64,000 nt of DNA from Ascaris suum (Eukaryota; Nematoda; Chromadorea; Rhabditida; Ascarididae), in assembly GCA_013433145.1 (NCBI GenBank), contig CM024187.1, forward strand, positions 5,534,826 to 5,598,825. Reading direction: 5' to 3'. A model generated the notes under the pieces. It saw nothing but the letters and a program-made list of their open reading frames with translations, was not told where the DNA came from and ran no database searches. The translations under genes and the position numbers were made by a program. Below, one piece after another: positions 1 through 12,027 of the stretch; the first letter of the stretch is position 1; every line of letters begins with the position of its first letter.

Positions 1-937
<937 letters not shown>

Positions 938-1843
938 CTCAGCGAAAAGAAAAAGTTTTGAAGGAGTCTAGCAAGATAAGAGAGCAAATTAGGACAGATA
1001 TTGCAAAAAAGTTGTCCTCAAAGGTGTTCAAATTTTTTCAAGATATCGATAGGCGGTGTCTGTTCAAAGATGGCTTTCATACAGATAACGCGACTTGTGA
1101 TCTTCGAACTTCAATACTGTGAATAAAGGGTGTGGGAGACCTCCTGAACACAGAGAGTAACTTCATTGATATAGCAGAGGTGCAGAATCAACAAAGAGCT
1201 GAGCAGAACAAAATATCCGGAATGAGGCGCAGATGTGCGGACGTGAAACCGGAATGAAGTATGGATGTCGAATGCCTGAAGAGAAGAGAGGAGAAAAGCT
1301 TGGGAAGAGCTACAGTTCGCACCTCTTCACAACGAGCGCATCCACATCACTAGAGCTGCAACAGACTTTACGCCGGATATTTAAATACACGCGGCACAGG
1401 CAGTGCTTTTGATCGTTGTGTAGGCTTTGTGTCCAGGAATTGAGGTTTTACGTTCGGCTCGTCGTGCTTGGTTTGAGGTTGGTGAGAGTGTTTTCTTTGT
1501 TCTCGTATAGGGCAATCTTGTGCGCAGACTCAGCTTTTCCTATGAAGATTTGAGAGCATTCGGCTCAAAGCATCGTGCCAATTCAATCAAGGTGCCTTAG
1601 AGCTAGCGTGCCTCTGCCAGTGTGTCAAAAAATCACTGAAGTCTTGTCTTTAGTGCGCAATCCTCTTCGATCGCTACTTTATTATGAAGAGTTGCATTGT
1701 GCAGGTAGTGAGTCAGACTCTTAAAATTGTCTCGACATTCACAATGAACGTTCCTATTTGAATAGTCGGACGGGAACCTACGAGCGTTCATGATAGAACT
1801 TATTGGTGCGTATGTGATAAACTTCCGCTTTTGCAAACACTTC

Positions 1844-2104
1844 TCAATGTATGACTTCGGCAGCCTTGGCAGGTATCAGTTGCCTTCCCTTCTTCTGAGA
1901 CGACGAACGTGAGCTGTTCTCGAGTGGTGAACTTAGATACCCTTTATTACTAACGGTCAGTCGTTCGTTGCTGTGATCGATGGCGAGGGTGTCGTTTCCG
2001 GCCCGAAATTCCAAGGAACCATTTTGTATCGTGTTCGCTGAGTTCGATGTACGAACTAGCAGCCAAGGAAGCATCGCTGCCTGACGATTAAACACCAAAC
2101 TCAT
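1844..2104 (-). CDS. Possible terminal exon, unknown protein
   Basis: Read on the minus strand, this is an 86-codon frame ending in TGA. A usable acceptor (AATCGTCAG) lies near its 5' end, after which it reads AAMLPWLLVRTSNSAN and continues as a polar, Ser/Asn-rich tail ending SSSQKKGRQLIPAKAAEVIH. The DNA upstream on the same strand (to about 2452) also has few stops in several frames, as a multi-exon gene could. I recognise no family, no donor-acceptor chain was resolved, and a frame of this length is expected by chance in 64 kb. It is listed as a weak candidate only. Confidence 0.25.
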   Translation of the reverse strand: MSLVFNRQAAMLPWLLVRTSNSANTIQNGSLEFRAGNDTLAIDHSNERLTVSNKGYLSSPLENSSRSSSQKKGRQLIPAKAAEVIH

Positions 2105-2452
2105 GCCGTTGTTTTCGCCCTATTTCTGTGGCTGTCTTTTAGACAGTGCGAGATATGAAAGTCTGGGGCTCAGATGTCGCATGGTCCCGTGGTCGCACTA
2201 CAAAGTAGAGTAATCCGCGACCCATCCATGACATGACCTTTAACCACGAGAGCAGAGAATCCATGACTTTTTTGCCATGAGCGTGGAGAATCTGTGATGC
2301 TGTTGCGTAAGAGGTGGGTCCATTGTTTCCGCCACAGGATTAGCATCCTCGGCGTTGTTTCCGCGTCCACATGTTTGCAGATCCGTTTCCTGTACGTTTG
2401 GAATTTGTAGCTCCGCTTTTGGGTGGTGGAGCCATGAATTCACCATTACCAA

Positions 2453-4062
2453 ACGGTCCTAATAAAAAGAAGGCGTATGAAAATCCTGCTTGCCTGTGTG
2501 ATTTAAAAGTAACCCCCATACATAAATCGAGAATGCTTTTCCTTCATTTTTTGATGCGCATGCCAGTATGTTACATAAAAATTTACAGGTATGTGAAGAT
2601 CACTGTTAAACGTAATGAGCACGGAACAACCACAGCAGCAGAGAGGACAGGCGTGTGAGCATTACGATTGTTGGGTATAGCTGATGGTTGCTTTAGATGG
2701 CGGTTGTAGGTTAAGAGCAACTTTCAGGATGAGTGTCCTCAGACGTTTGTCGGATTGGCGGAGAGAGGTGTTTCCAAGTTTAACGTCACGAACACTTCAG
2801 ACACACTACTTGCCTCTATGTGGCGCCGCTAGTCATACGTGCTTCACTGTTCATATTTACGCTCCTCATCTTCTTGCCAAGTAATTCAGCTCTTTTTTGT
2901 CTCGTCATTTATCCTTGCATGAGCGTTGCTAAGGTCTGTAAAATGAGAAGCGTTGACCTGAAGTTTGGGGAATATGACTCCATAATCCTTAAAGAGTTCC
3001 TTTAAAGTAATCTCAACTCGAAAATTTTACCACTCGTAAAACTGTTTGGTTGTAGAAAAATTAAGCCGTTTGATATTGTCGGTTTTTTCGCCTATAAGTT
3101 CCGTCGGCCTATTTATAAAAAGTTGCGTCCGTATCATTTCCAATCTCAGAATAATAAGAGTGAAGGTACCTTCTCCCTCCCCTTCTCCTCCTGGCTTTGA
3201 TGTCTTTGATTTTTGTGGCATTGAAGGGAACGGAAGGGAGAAAAGCAGGGGAATATTAGTACACTTCGGTCTAGGCATCTGTGACATGTGAGCTTAGTGC
3301 CCTACTCCTTCTCCTCTCCTTCCATGGGATTGCCAAATAAGGTCACTCGTTTTGAAGGTAACAAAGTGGCATACTTTCCGGAGTCACTTGATTCACTTTA
3401 GAGCGCGACACTTAACAAATTATAGCAAGCTGATCGAGAACGAAACCCGCCGAAGGTGATGATGAATAATATTTGATTCTTCGTAATTGAAAACGGTTAG
3501 AGAGTTGTCAGTGGACATCGACAAGCAGTGACAAGGGCTCATGCTGCTTCTGCGCTCTTTTCTTTGGATGAAAGGTACTGGGCTCCCATTGGGCTTGACT
3601 GATCGTCTTTTTTGCATTCCTCTTAGACAAAAAATCTGAAAGTGCAAGCATGTTTGTAGTCCGAGGATGTAGCATAAATAGTGCAAGTGGAAAGGTGTAC
3701 GTGAGAGAGCTTGTGGAAATGAATGTTTTGGGCATAACGAAGGTACGTTGTTTGTAGGAAAAGAAACGAGGAGGAAGTACTGAAAGGTTTCCATTTTTGC
3801 GAAATTCCTGCAGGCTTTCATTTTAACGTCGAGAATTGCCTTAAAGTTGCCTTTGATCTAAAGTTTCACATCCACTGATAAGGTGTTTTCAGAATAGCGT
3901 CTCTGTTTGAGTCGTCGAGCAAGTAACCCTTCTCAACGCATTTGGGAATTCTCAGGTAGGGATGGCAGTTACGGAAGCTGCTAAAATAATTTCACTAGAA
4001 ATACTCTAAGTGATAATGTTTCGTATAAATTCGAACTTCATTAAGGTGAGTAGTGCGTTTAG
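2453..4062. other. No convincing gene; polypyrimidine stretch
   Basis: Only short frames lacking motifs. A CT-rich stretch lies at about 3168-3195. A 133-codon minus-strand frame at 3420-3821 is within chance expectation and has no recognisable domain. Confidence 0.4.
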
Positions 4063-4266
4063 GATATTTCCAATGTATGATTTGGCCGTTAGCAACGCAC
4101 TTCTATTTACGTCGCACTTGGGGATCGGCTTCTATGTCTACCATCGGCCGCACCTCTGCGAACTGCCGTCGTCGACTCGAATTGAGTATAGCGCCTTCGC
4201 TTCGCTCATTTTCAACTTCGGCTCTCTGCTCTTTGCCGTACTCGTTCGGGCACTTTTCCCGCATAG
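4063..4266 (+). CDS. Candidate exon of a small membrane protein
   Basis: A 204-nt open segment bounded by an acceptor (GTGCGTTTAG) and a donor (CATAG|GTAACA). It begins and ends in phase 2. From the in-frame ATG at 4073 the peptide starts MYDLAVSNALLFTSHLGIGF. Two hydrophobic spans are visible, around residues 6-21 and 41-58, separated by a short polar loop containing HRPHLCELP. The layout resembles the N-terminal half of small multi-pass ciliary transition-zone proteins such as TMEM107 (a conserved His-Leu in the first helix, then a Cys-Leu-Pro loop), but the resemblance is loose and I do not assign it. It could be a 5' exon of the gene whose exons follow at 5452, although its phase does not join directly to that exon. 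Confidence 0.32.
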
Positions 4267-5451
4267 GTAACACTCGTTTTGTGAGCTATTAAAATTCTGT
4301 AGATATACAGTTAAAGCGTTGTACTATCTTTGTTCGGCCTGTTCCACTACTTTATTGGCTACCTTTGGGGGGAGGGGGGCGGTTGACATCGACTGACATA
4401 AGCTAGCCCTTGTACGTAAGTTGAGATGCAACTTGAGGTCGTGTAATCGTTATAACTTGAGGTCCCAAAATCGTGGCATGAATGTAAGTCCCTTTTTAGA
4501 ATCCTCGACTTAAGGCCGAGTGTTTTGAAATATCGGCGGCATCATCCCCGATAGGCAAGTAAATCGCGAAGCGCTGCGTCTTCCTTCTTGCACCATCTTT
4601 TTAAAGGCTATTAGGCTATGCCTTTTCTTTTAATTTGCATGGAACGACGTCATGCTTCCCTTTCTATCCCTAGGAGGGCATTGCTTCAAAATTTTCATAC
4701 ACATTATAGCAAGACACTGTTTCTTCACGAAACCCCTCCCCCCTCCCCTCCCTTCAGTATCTTATGTTGAAGCAGTTCGACTTGCGACCTAATGGTGGCG
4801 CAGTTGGGTATGCGACTTCCTCTTCCATACATGGTGCTTCGTTCTTTACCTTTCTCTTTTTTTCTGTATTTATGCTGATTTGCCTTGCAAAGACGCATTA
4901 TGGCGATATCTTCTTTGTGCGTATACCTACGTTTTTCAGTCTGCTTGTCTACCTGCCAGTTTCAGTTCGGGAACCGTTGAAGCTAGGGATGTGAAAATTG
5001 GTTTAGTTTGCGTTTAATTTATACCGGTCAGATCACAGAGAAAGGTAATTATGCGGTAAATTTGTGCGGTCAGTTGAATTAGTCCAAAGATAAAAGTATT
5101 ATCGTGGTTGCTGGGAACTTGTGAGAGTGCTTCTCAGATGAGCGATATTCTAGAAAAAAACATCACATCCACGTCTTTGGCACACTTCATTTGTTTTCTT
5201 TTCATTCTTAGTTTTTCCTCAATAATTTGTGGCTATCTTGCGATTACAGCTCCACTGCAGTAGTCTCTTGCAGATTTGTTCGTTTTTTTTTTTCCGCATT
5301 CGGTCTATAATAATTCCCTCTTTTTTCTCATCAGTGCAGATGTGCGTTAAAAAGCTAATATATTATAATGCGCTTTGCCGACATCTTTGTATCGGGTTTT
5401 GCTTGCAATCACTGACTCTTCTGTAAAGAATGTGGGGATTGGTTTTTGCAG
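4267..5451. other. Probable intron or intergenic DNA
   Basis: Holds pyrimidine-rich and G-rich runs (GGGGGGAGGGGGGCGG near 4368, CCCTCCCCTCCC near 4740). A 76-codon plus-strand frame at 4764-4994 has two hydrophobic stretches, but its acceptor phase does not fit the exons on either side. Confidence 0.35.
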
Positions 5452-6770
5452 GACGAATGCACTGTTGAAAGTGATCTTCGCAGCGATGTTGAGCTGCTTC
5501 CTACTTTCGAGAGGATGCAAATATATGTGCCATATCGACTCAAGGATGCGCCCAGCGGCCGACAAGACCGTTTAGGTGACGAGGCTAGGCTTGTATTGCT
5601 TCAACATGAAGTGTTTTCCCAGATGGAGCTCAGGGTGAGTTTGTGCAACTGTGAGCTGTTTGTACATGAGAGCTCGAATCCTCATTCATAGGATGGTGCT
5701 TCAACGTGGGTTTCTCTACTTCAACGTTTCATATACAATCCATGACATGCAAACTAATGAAAGAAAAACAACAGCACAGATATACTGCGTTTATAGCAAA
5801 ATTAATAAATTTGCATGCAGTGCGTGCAATGACTAGGTGTTTTTTCTTGCATTCTGTTTTATCGCTTGCATCCTTTCCTTGATTATGCAAATTTCTTACT
5901 TTTATTTACAAGTGTGCCATATCGGATTTGATCTAGTGACTAAATAAATGGAGGCAATTGCTCTCGAGAGCTTTTATTTGGGGTCTGTTTATCGTTGCTT
6001 TGTTTGATAATTGATCCGGTTCCTTTCTTAGATTTGTGTTCGTTTTCAAGTTGCATGAAGAGCGCTGTAATCCAGTCACTCAGCTAGGCTATGCAGTTTT
6101 ACTCGGAGACCAGTTTTCATCGATGTGCAGTTGGTTCTTTACGTCAATTCGCGTTTTTTCTATATCTGTAATATTTATTTTCTGATGGCATTATATATCG
6201 GTCGCAAAATTTTTGTTCATCTATCGACGCTTTTCTTCATTTATATCTTATTTCTCCTGTTTTTTCCATGCTATTTTCTTCATTTACGTCTAATCCTCTT
6301 ATTATTTCTCCTTTTTTTCCTGCGAGCGATGATGGAATTATTAACTTACCTTCTGACGAGGTCCATGGAATTTCCCAGACCAAGTGTTCACATCATCCTG
6401 AAGCGGTCGCATTTGTTGTTGAACAGGCTGGTAAGTCCGTTCAGCACAGTCTGCTTCAAAATCGAGGCTGAGCGACTAAAGCAAAAGTTTTGCATTTGGA
6501 CCACTGAAGAGACATAAACGTTAAACCACGTTCTCAGACGCAGTTACTTCCAAACGTTGTTTCTGAGTGATCTTTATGTGTAGCTGCTGACAGTCCCACT
6601 CGTATTGTGCATTTCGTTCACAATTAAACGACGATTTGATAACGGAACAACAGATGGGTTATGCAGCATGCAACAATTGATTTATCTACAAAATCTTGCC
6701 TTCTCTAACTTTCTTCACAGCTTCTATTCTATCGATGGAGCCTTTATGTCTTCGTTTCGAATATTTCTAA
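5452..6770 (+). CDS. 3' part of a multi-exon gene, unknown function
   Basis: I read four exons. 5452-5634 (183 nt, phase 0 to 0) lies between acceptor GGTTTTTGCAG and donor CTCAGG|GTGAGT; it encodes a charged peptide beginning DECTVESDLRSDVELL and ending HEVFSQMELR. After a 57-nt intron comes a possible 14-nt micro-exon, 5692-5705, ending at AAC|GTGGGT. Exon 6327-6430 begins after TTTTCCTGCGAG and ends at GGCTG|GTAAGT; it reads DDGIINLPSDEVHG onward. A last exon, 6721-6770, follows the strong acceptor TTTCTTCACAG and ends in TAA. All phases agree (0, 2, 1, stop) only if the micro-exon is used. I recognise no domain. The 5' end is unresolved; the membrane-type exon at 4063-4266 may belong to it. 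Confidence 0.42.
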
Positions 6771-9700
6771 TGAAATGAATGCGTTAATAATGTGGTTAAA
6801 AAAACGTGATTGGGTATACACTTCTCATTACACGTCATATACAAAACATCAGTTCACCGTTATTATAGAGGCCTAAATATTGGCTCGAAATGTACCCTTT
6901 ACAGTGCAGCTCAGATAGTAACAGTCCGGTCGATCCAAACATGGTAAAATGGTGAGAGGGGCACTCTGAACGTGATACTTCATCACCATTTCCTCTCGCC
7001 GGCATAACCATGGTTTTGATAAAGTAGCACAGTTTTTTCAAGCAGAAGTAACAGTTGTCCTTCGAAGATTTTTGTCGGACTAGTCTGCATTTCGTGCCGC
7101 CTTCACCAACTGTATCAAAGACAGCGTTTAGCTTGGGGAGTCTGCACAGGTTATGGCACTTCAGAAGGATTTTATTTTTTCAACTGGACAATTGCTGAGA
7201 GTAGTCCTCATCCATCTGCCCTTTAAATCCATTCTACGCTACAGGGTGCCAACTGCTTTAATTCTATTCACATAATATCAGATTATGCTTGGATTTGACA
7301 AAAGTGTTAGAGTACTCAACAATTTGTTCGATCTGGGACGGTTCAAATAATTTGCTGTTGCAAGGTTTGTAGGATTTCAAGCCGCTGTTGTCGCGGTGGA
7401 TGTTGCCATTAGGCTGCTGCTTTAAACCTGCAAATATTTTGTGGGAGGATAATATCGCCCGTGAATTTAGGGAATTTCAGTTACCCAACTGATCATAGGT
7501 TGCGACATGACTATCGCTATAAACCTTCCATTGTTTCGAGAAAAAAATTGTGATGGATAGCATTTATGGAGAACACTGCATCTTTGTGATGCTTATGAAT
7601 AGTTCACGCTAGCAATAACAGCCTTCATTCATTTTTCGATAATCAGCGCCCGCAAAAGAAGCAGTGCACGAGCTGTTTTCAGACGGAGGTGAACAGTTTC
7701 CACCAGTAAAATAGGAACTGATATTCTGTTTTTGCTATATATTCACTTTTCTGGGAGTGCAAACATGTGCAGAGAAGGCCGTACAACACATCGTACAGGC
7801 GGTTCTTACACAATTAGACGACATAAAGGGCACAGAGCCCATCCACAAGCACTCTCGAACGCCCAGGAGGTAACCATATGACAGCATTTTTAAAATTTTT
7901 CGTTTTCTCTACTCCTTTGCATCAGTTCTGTTGCAAATTCAGTTAGGAAATGTTCGGTCGAGATGCAGAACAAGATTGCATCGTTTAGGCGTGGGCTTTA
8001 GTCCTCCTAGGGGTCGGGCTCGAATGGCATATACTAATTTTCACGAAGCGAAGTAAGGCACAACACTAGATGTTGAACATCTAACGGGCTATATCTGTTT
8101 GCGATGGAGAGAAGCAGCAGGTTTTCCCGAGATGGTCAAAGCTCTTTCTTGCTTTCCTATTGAATCATTACTCTCAGTTTATAAACACTGGTGTAGAGAA
8201 TGATTGTCAAGTTGCTGTTCGGTTGGCGGTTTGTGGTGTCAACGGATTCTTCCATCATCGTATGCAAGTTTCCCACTTGAAACAATCTAATCAACGTTAA
8301 CAATGAGAACGGTACAAAGCAATAAAAACAATCATCACAAGCAACAATAACAACGAAATCTTCCGAAAGGAAGCGCACTTCGCTTAAGGTATTGGGAAGC
8401 GCATGCATAGACAAGTAACCATTGTCAGATCACGTTGAGAGGCAAAGACTGAAGAGACGTGTGTTGCACTCTTTTTCGAGTCGTCTGAGGTGCTCAACTT
8501 TCCGAGACATTGACTTTGCTTAGCAAAAGCTTCTCTCAACATGCACTATGAAACGAGCATCGCAACACCCTCTCAACAATGAGCTTTTTTTATCAGTGAA
8601 ACTCTGAACTTATTTCGCTTATGTGACGGGCGTTTATTTAAAGCTTTCAACTCTTTGAAGCAGCAAAGGAGGTTTAGCGCTAAGCGCTAAGAATCTGGGT
8701 CATATTTTCGCCAGCAGCAAATACTCTTATAATTGTTACGCTTAATCAGGACGAAACGGGCTTATCACCAAACCGGAAATCCCTTTCATGCAAAGATTTA
8801 CTCCTTTTATGCGCTTTCGCAGATTTTTGCTTCGACATGTCATCCCTGTTCCGTATGCACACAGTGGTGGTCATATGATGAGAAACGACGCTTGATCTTT
8901 CATTTGGGCACTCGTTCGTCGGCTTCAGATGCTCTTATCAAGCTGGAGCTAAGTTTATTTGAAAATGCTTTAATTTATCATATTTCTCGGCTCAAAAGCG
9001 TTTGAACTTTTTTCTGATCGTTAATCACAGCTTTCTGTCTCCAACAGTTCGCCATAGTGGAATTTAATAAGAAATAAGCCAAATCCAACGGCTTAGGGAC
9101 CTACCTCGAAGAACCCGCATGCGTAACAATTGATTGTTCGCAGACTGAAATGGGACATTTCTGTAGTGCTAAATTATTATGTCTACCTCCGCAGCGAATT
9201 CGCTTAGTTGGTTCAAATTCCTTCCGATTTTCCCCCATTTTGTACGTTCGACGTCAAGTCGTAGGTTCTATATTTAACTGATGTCCAGGATGTCTGCTCG
9301 ACTTTCCTTAGAAATTAGTTCTTCGCTTCAATGAAGATACGCTTCGATCATTACCTTACCACAACAGATTGCTGCGAAGCCCAGTTCACTGTAAGTAGAT
9401 TACCTTACCATAACGGAAATCTGGTGAGGCTTAAGAGCGCCACTCACTATTAAAACGTTTCTTCGTGACATATACGGATGCCGCCGATGTAAGGACGGAT
9501 TCAGCATTGACTTCGCCGGCTTCATGCGATTTCGCAGGAATTCTTTCTCTGGTAGACGTCGGATAGGGTAAGACGGTTTAGAAAATATTGCTCTGGACCA
9601 GTTGCTAGCTTAGATGCTCTTCGGCGAACACTATTCTCGATTTTCTTTTCCTTTCACGTGTTTTTTCCCTCGAGGTGAGTCCACGTACAGGAAAGCTGAT

Positions 9701-11826
9701 CGAGTGCACCGTGACAGTACAAAATCTCATGTGTTTGCTGCGACAAGCGCTTTTGTTCTGATCCCGCGAGCTGTATTTCTATATATTTGCGACTGCCCCG
9801 GACCTTTTTCTCCGTGCCGATCGCACTTCCGGCGGCTGTTCTCGACAATTAGATAGATTTCTTTTGCTATGGAGGTGTTCTATTTGCTATCTTTATGACG
9901 TGTAGCTGCCACTGGCGTCTAAGCCGAACGTATTTTGCTTACCTCTTTCATAGTAAGCATAGTGAACGCCACAATCCCAAACACGTCCAAAACTTAGCTG
10001 TTCGATACAAAATATAAAAATACGATACAAAATCCTCAAAAGAGGTAGAACTGAAAACCAAATGGTTCGTATGAAGATCTTTTCGAACGAAATATCACTC
10101 CAAAAATTAGGCCTTCTTAGATGTTTTTCCGTGAGGAATACGATGAATAAATGGGCTTTCAAATGAAAGCAATTGCAGCAAAACGTCACAACTACAACTT
10201 GAGCAGTAAGTTATTGCAGAAATTAGTAACATCGGTTCTAATTGATGGCCACCGTTGTGCATATATGTAATCCGTTCCATAGATGATTCTCGTATCGTTG
10301 AAACAACTGATAAGAAGTTCTATCATGAATTCAAGATGGTCAGGATGCCATAGAAATTTTGTGAGACAACTCTGGAACGGAAGAATTCACCACAAAATTC
10401 AAACCCATTTGATCTTTTAGTGGTTTGTTTAGTCGAATGGAGGGGACGGTGATGGATTGGTGTGATAAAATCCCATTTTCATAGACGCAGAAAACTGATC
10501 GCAGTAATAGTCCTACTATAATTTCCTCGAAAAGTGACTTACAAATATTTAAGAAAGGAACTGGATTGATTAGTCCTCCTACACTCGTAAACTGAGTAAA
10601 GAAACGTTATGAAAATTTCATTTTTACATCAGGAATATGAGAAAAATCTTTGTAGTCTGCCAATTTTATCGCTTTCTCTTGATAAACAGACTCCGACTTG
10701 TCTTAAATTGAGAACGATTAGGCTGTCTTTGAAAAGGAAATTCTAAAGAAAGACTGAAATCAATATTTGGAACAGAACTGCCATTTTCTAATTGAAAAAA
10801 AAAAAAAAACTGGACAGCAACTGGTCAACGTTAAAATATTATTCCTCAAAATCAGCGCAGAAGCTTCTCCACAAAGAGATCATTGCCCAAAGCATTCCCG
10901 TCAATTTCAAAAAAAGCGGAAAATACACTCTGACCCTGTGGGCACAATGTACAAAGAGAAAATCCTGCGACCTTGTGGCACCCTGCCGATGCTTGCGATG
11001 CATTCAATTAGTGCCAAGTATGAACGAGCGGTTTTTGAAAATCCACCACTCGGAATTTTCAGCAGTTTTCAGATCTTAGTAGGATTTCCTGTGAAAGCTA
11101 TTGTATATGTGTCTATGAGAGCGATTGTTTCAGTCTACGAGCGAGGGAAATCACAGCTGTGAACTTTGCTGCATATAATCTACATCACAGGATTCTCCAG
11201 CTTCATTGCGATTGGTCTTTTTCCATTAGTTATTCGCACTGAGCTCTCTTAAAACAGTTTTTCACGTCCTTCACTCAGCTGAGTGCTATCTATGAACAGA
11301 TCCCTGCACTGAAAATTTGCCTAGTCGATCGACTTTTTGGGAAACTGCATTTCTAAACGCTGTGTGATGTTTTTGTGTATTTGGACAGCTGATGTGCAAA
11401 AGCCATACCATACCAGCTTCTGTGGTTATTCATATGTGTTTAGTCAGCGAGCACTTCCCGGATGCAGCATACGTCATAGTGCGGAAAGTGCACAAGTGCT
11501 CCACATGGGTTGTAACCGCTTCTACAGTTTTGATTCACAAGACTTTCGCCAGTTTCACCTACTTCCTCCATCTATTTAAATCGTTTTTCTGTTCTTTGTG
11601 GCTTGCTGCATCAACTTTCTTCTACCTCAAGTTCTGGCGCATGTTGATGCGAATTTCTGTCAAAATTAAAGCTTTGCTGGATATAGGGCAAAGCTGGGTA
11701 GTACGACCCGTCACTTCAGCATCCGCTGCTTTTTCTTTTCGCCGAATCAAATTTCTGAGCGATGCTCACTCCACAATGTATTAAGAAGAGATCTGACTAC
11801 TCACTGATGCCTAAAAAGTGAGCAAC
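6771..11826. other. About 5 kb without a convincing gene
   Basis: Frames up to 131 codons occur on both strands (for example 10767-11162 and 11392-11784 plus) but none shows a domain, a signal of family membership or a consistent splice chain. Small structures present are an exact palindrome at 8667-8683 or close to it (arms TTAGCGCT/AGCGCTAA) and a 14-base A run near 10796. Confidence 0.45.
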
Positions 11827-12027
11827 TCAATTGGGACACGGCAGACTGTCTCGAAACTGCTCGACAAAGGTGATCATATTGTTCAAACCGAATAAGTAAT
11901 TTTCGTCAGGCCTTTGTTCGGCAGGGAAAACGTGTGAGAAGTCGATTAATCGTACACGAACCCGAGCTGGCCTTTCGAGAGATGCTTCATAGACGATGAG
12001 TATCGATGAGGCGTAGAAGTGATAAAT
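11827..12027 (-). CDS. IPMK: IPMK last exon (IDF motif, stop)
   Basis: 201 nt, starting at acceptor CCTTTGCAG and ending in TGA. It carries IYHFYASSILIVYE, the IDF catalytic metal-site motif (LIDFSHVFP) and DENYLFGLNNMITFVEQ. It joins in phase 0 to the exon at 12665. Confidence 0.9.
   Translation of the reverse strand: MYHFYASSILIVYEASLERPARVRVRLIDFSHVFPAEQRPDENYLFGLNNMITFVEQFRDSLPCPN

Noticed and set aside
942..1350. A plus-strand frame right after the TA array with only two in-frame stops, both TGA, over about 135 codons (possible selenoprotein or TGA readthrough).
   Set aside because: Runs of this length with two stops are not rare across six frames and 64 kb; no recognisable motif, no ATG and no visible SECIS-like element.
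3420..3821. 133-codon minus-strand open frame.
   Set aside because: Same chance argument; a second frame on the same strand is also open, pointing to composition rather than coding.
4063..6888. A TMEM107-like gene made from the membrane exon at 4063 and a hydrophobic phase-0 frame starting at 6721.
   Set aside because: The similarity is loose, no matching middle exon was found, and the exons in between fit a different reading frame with better splice sites.
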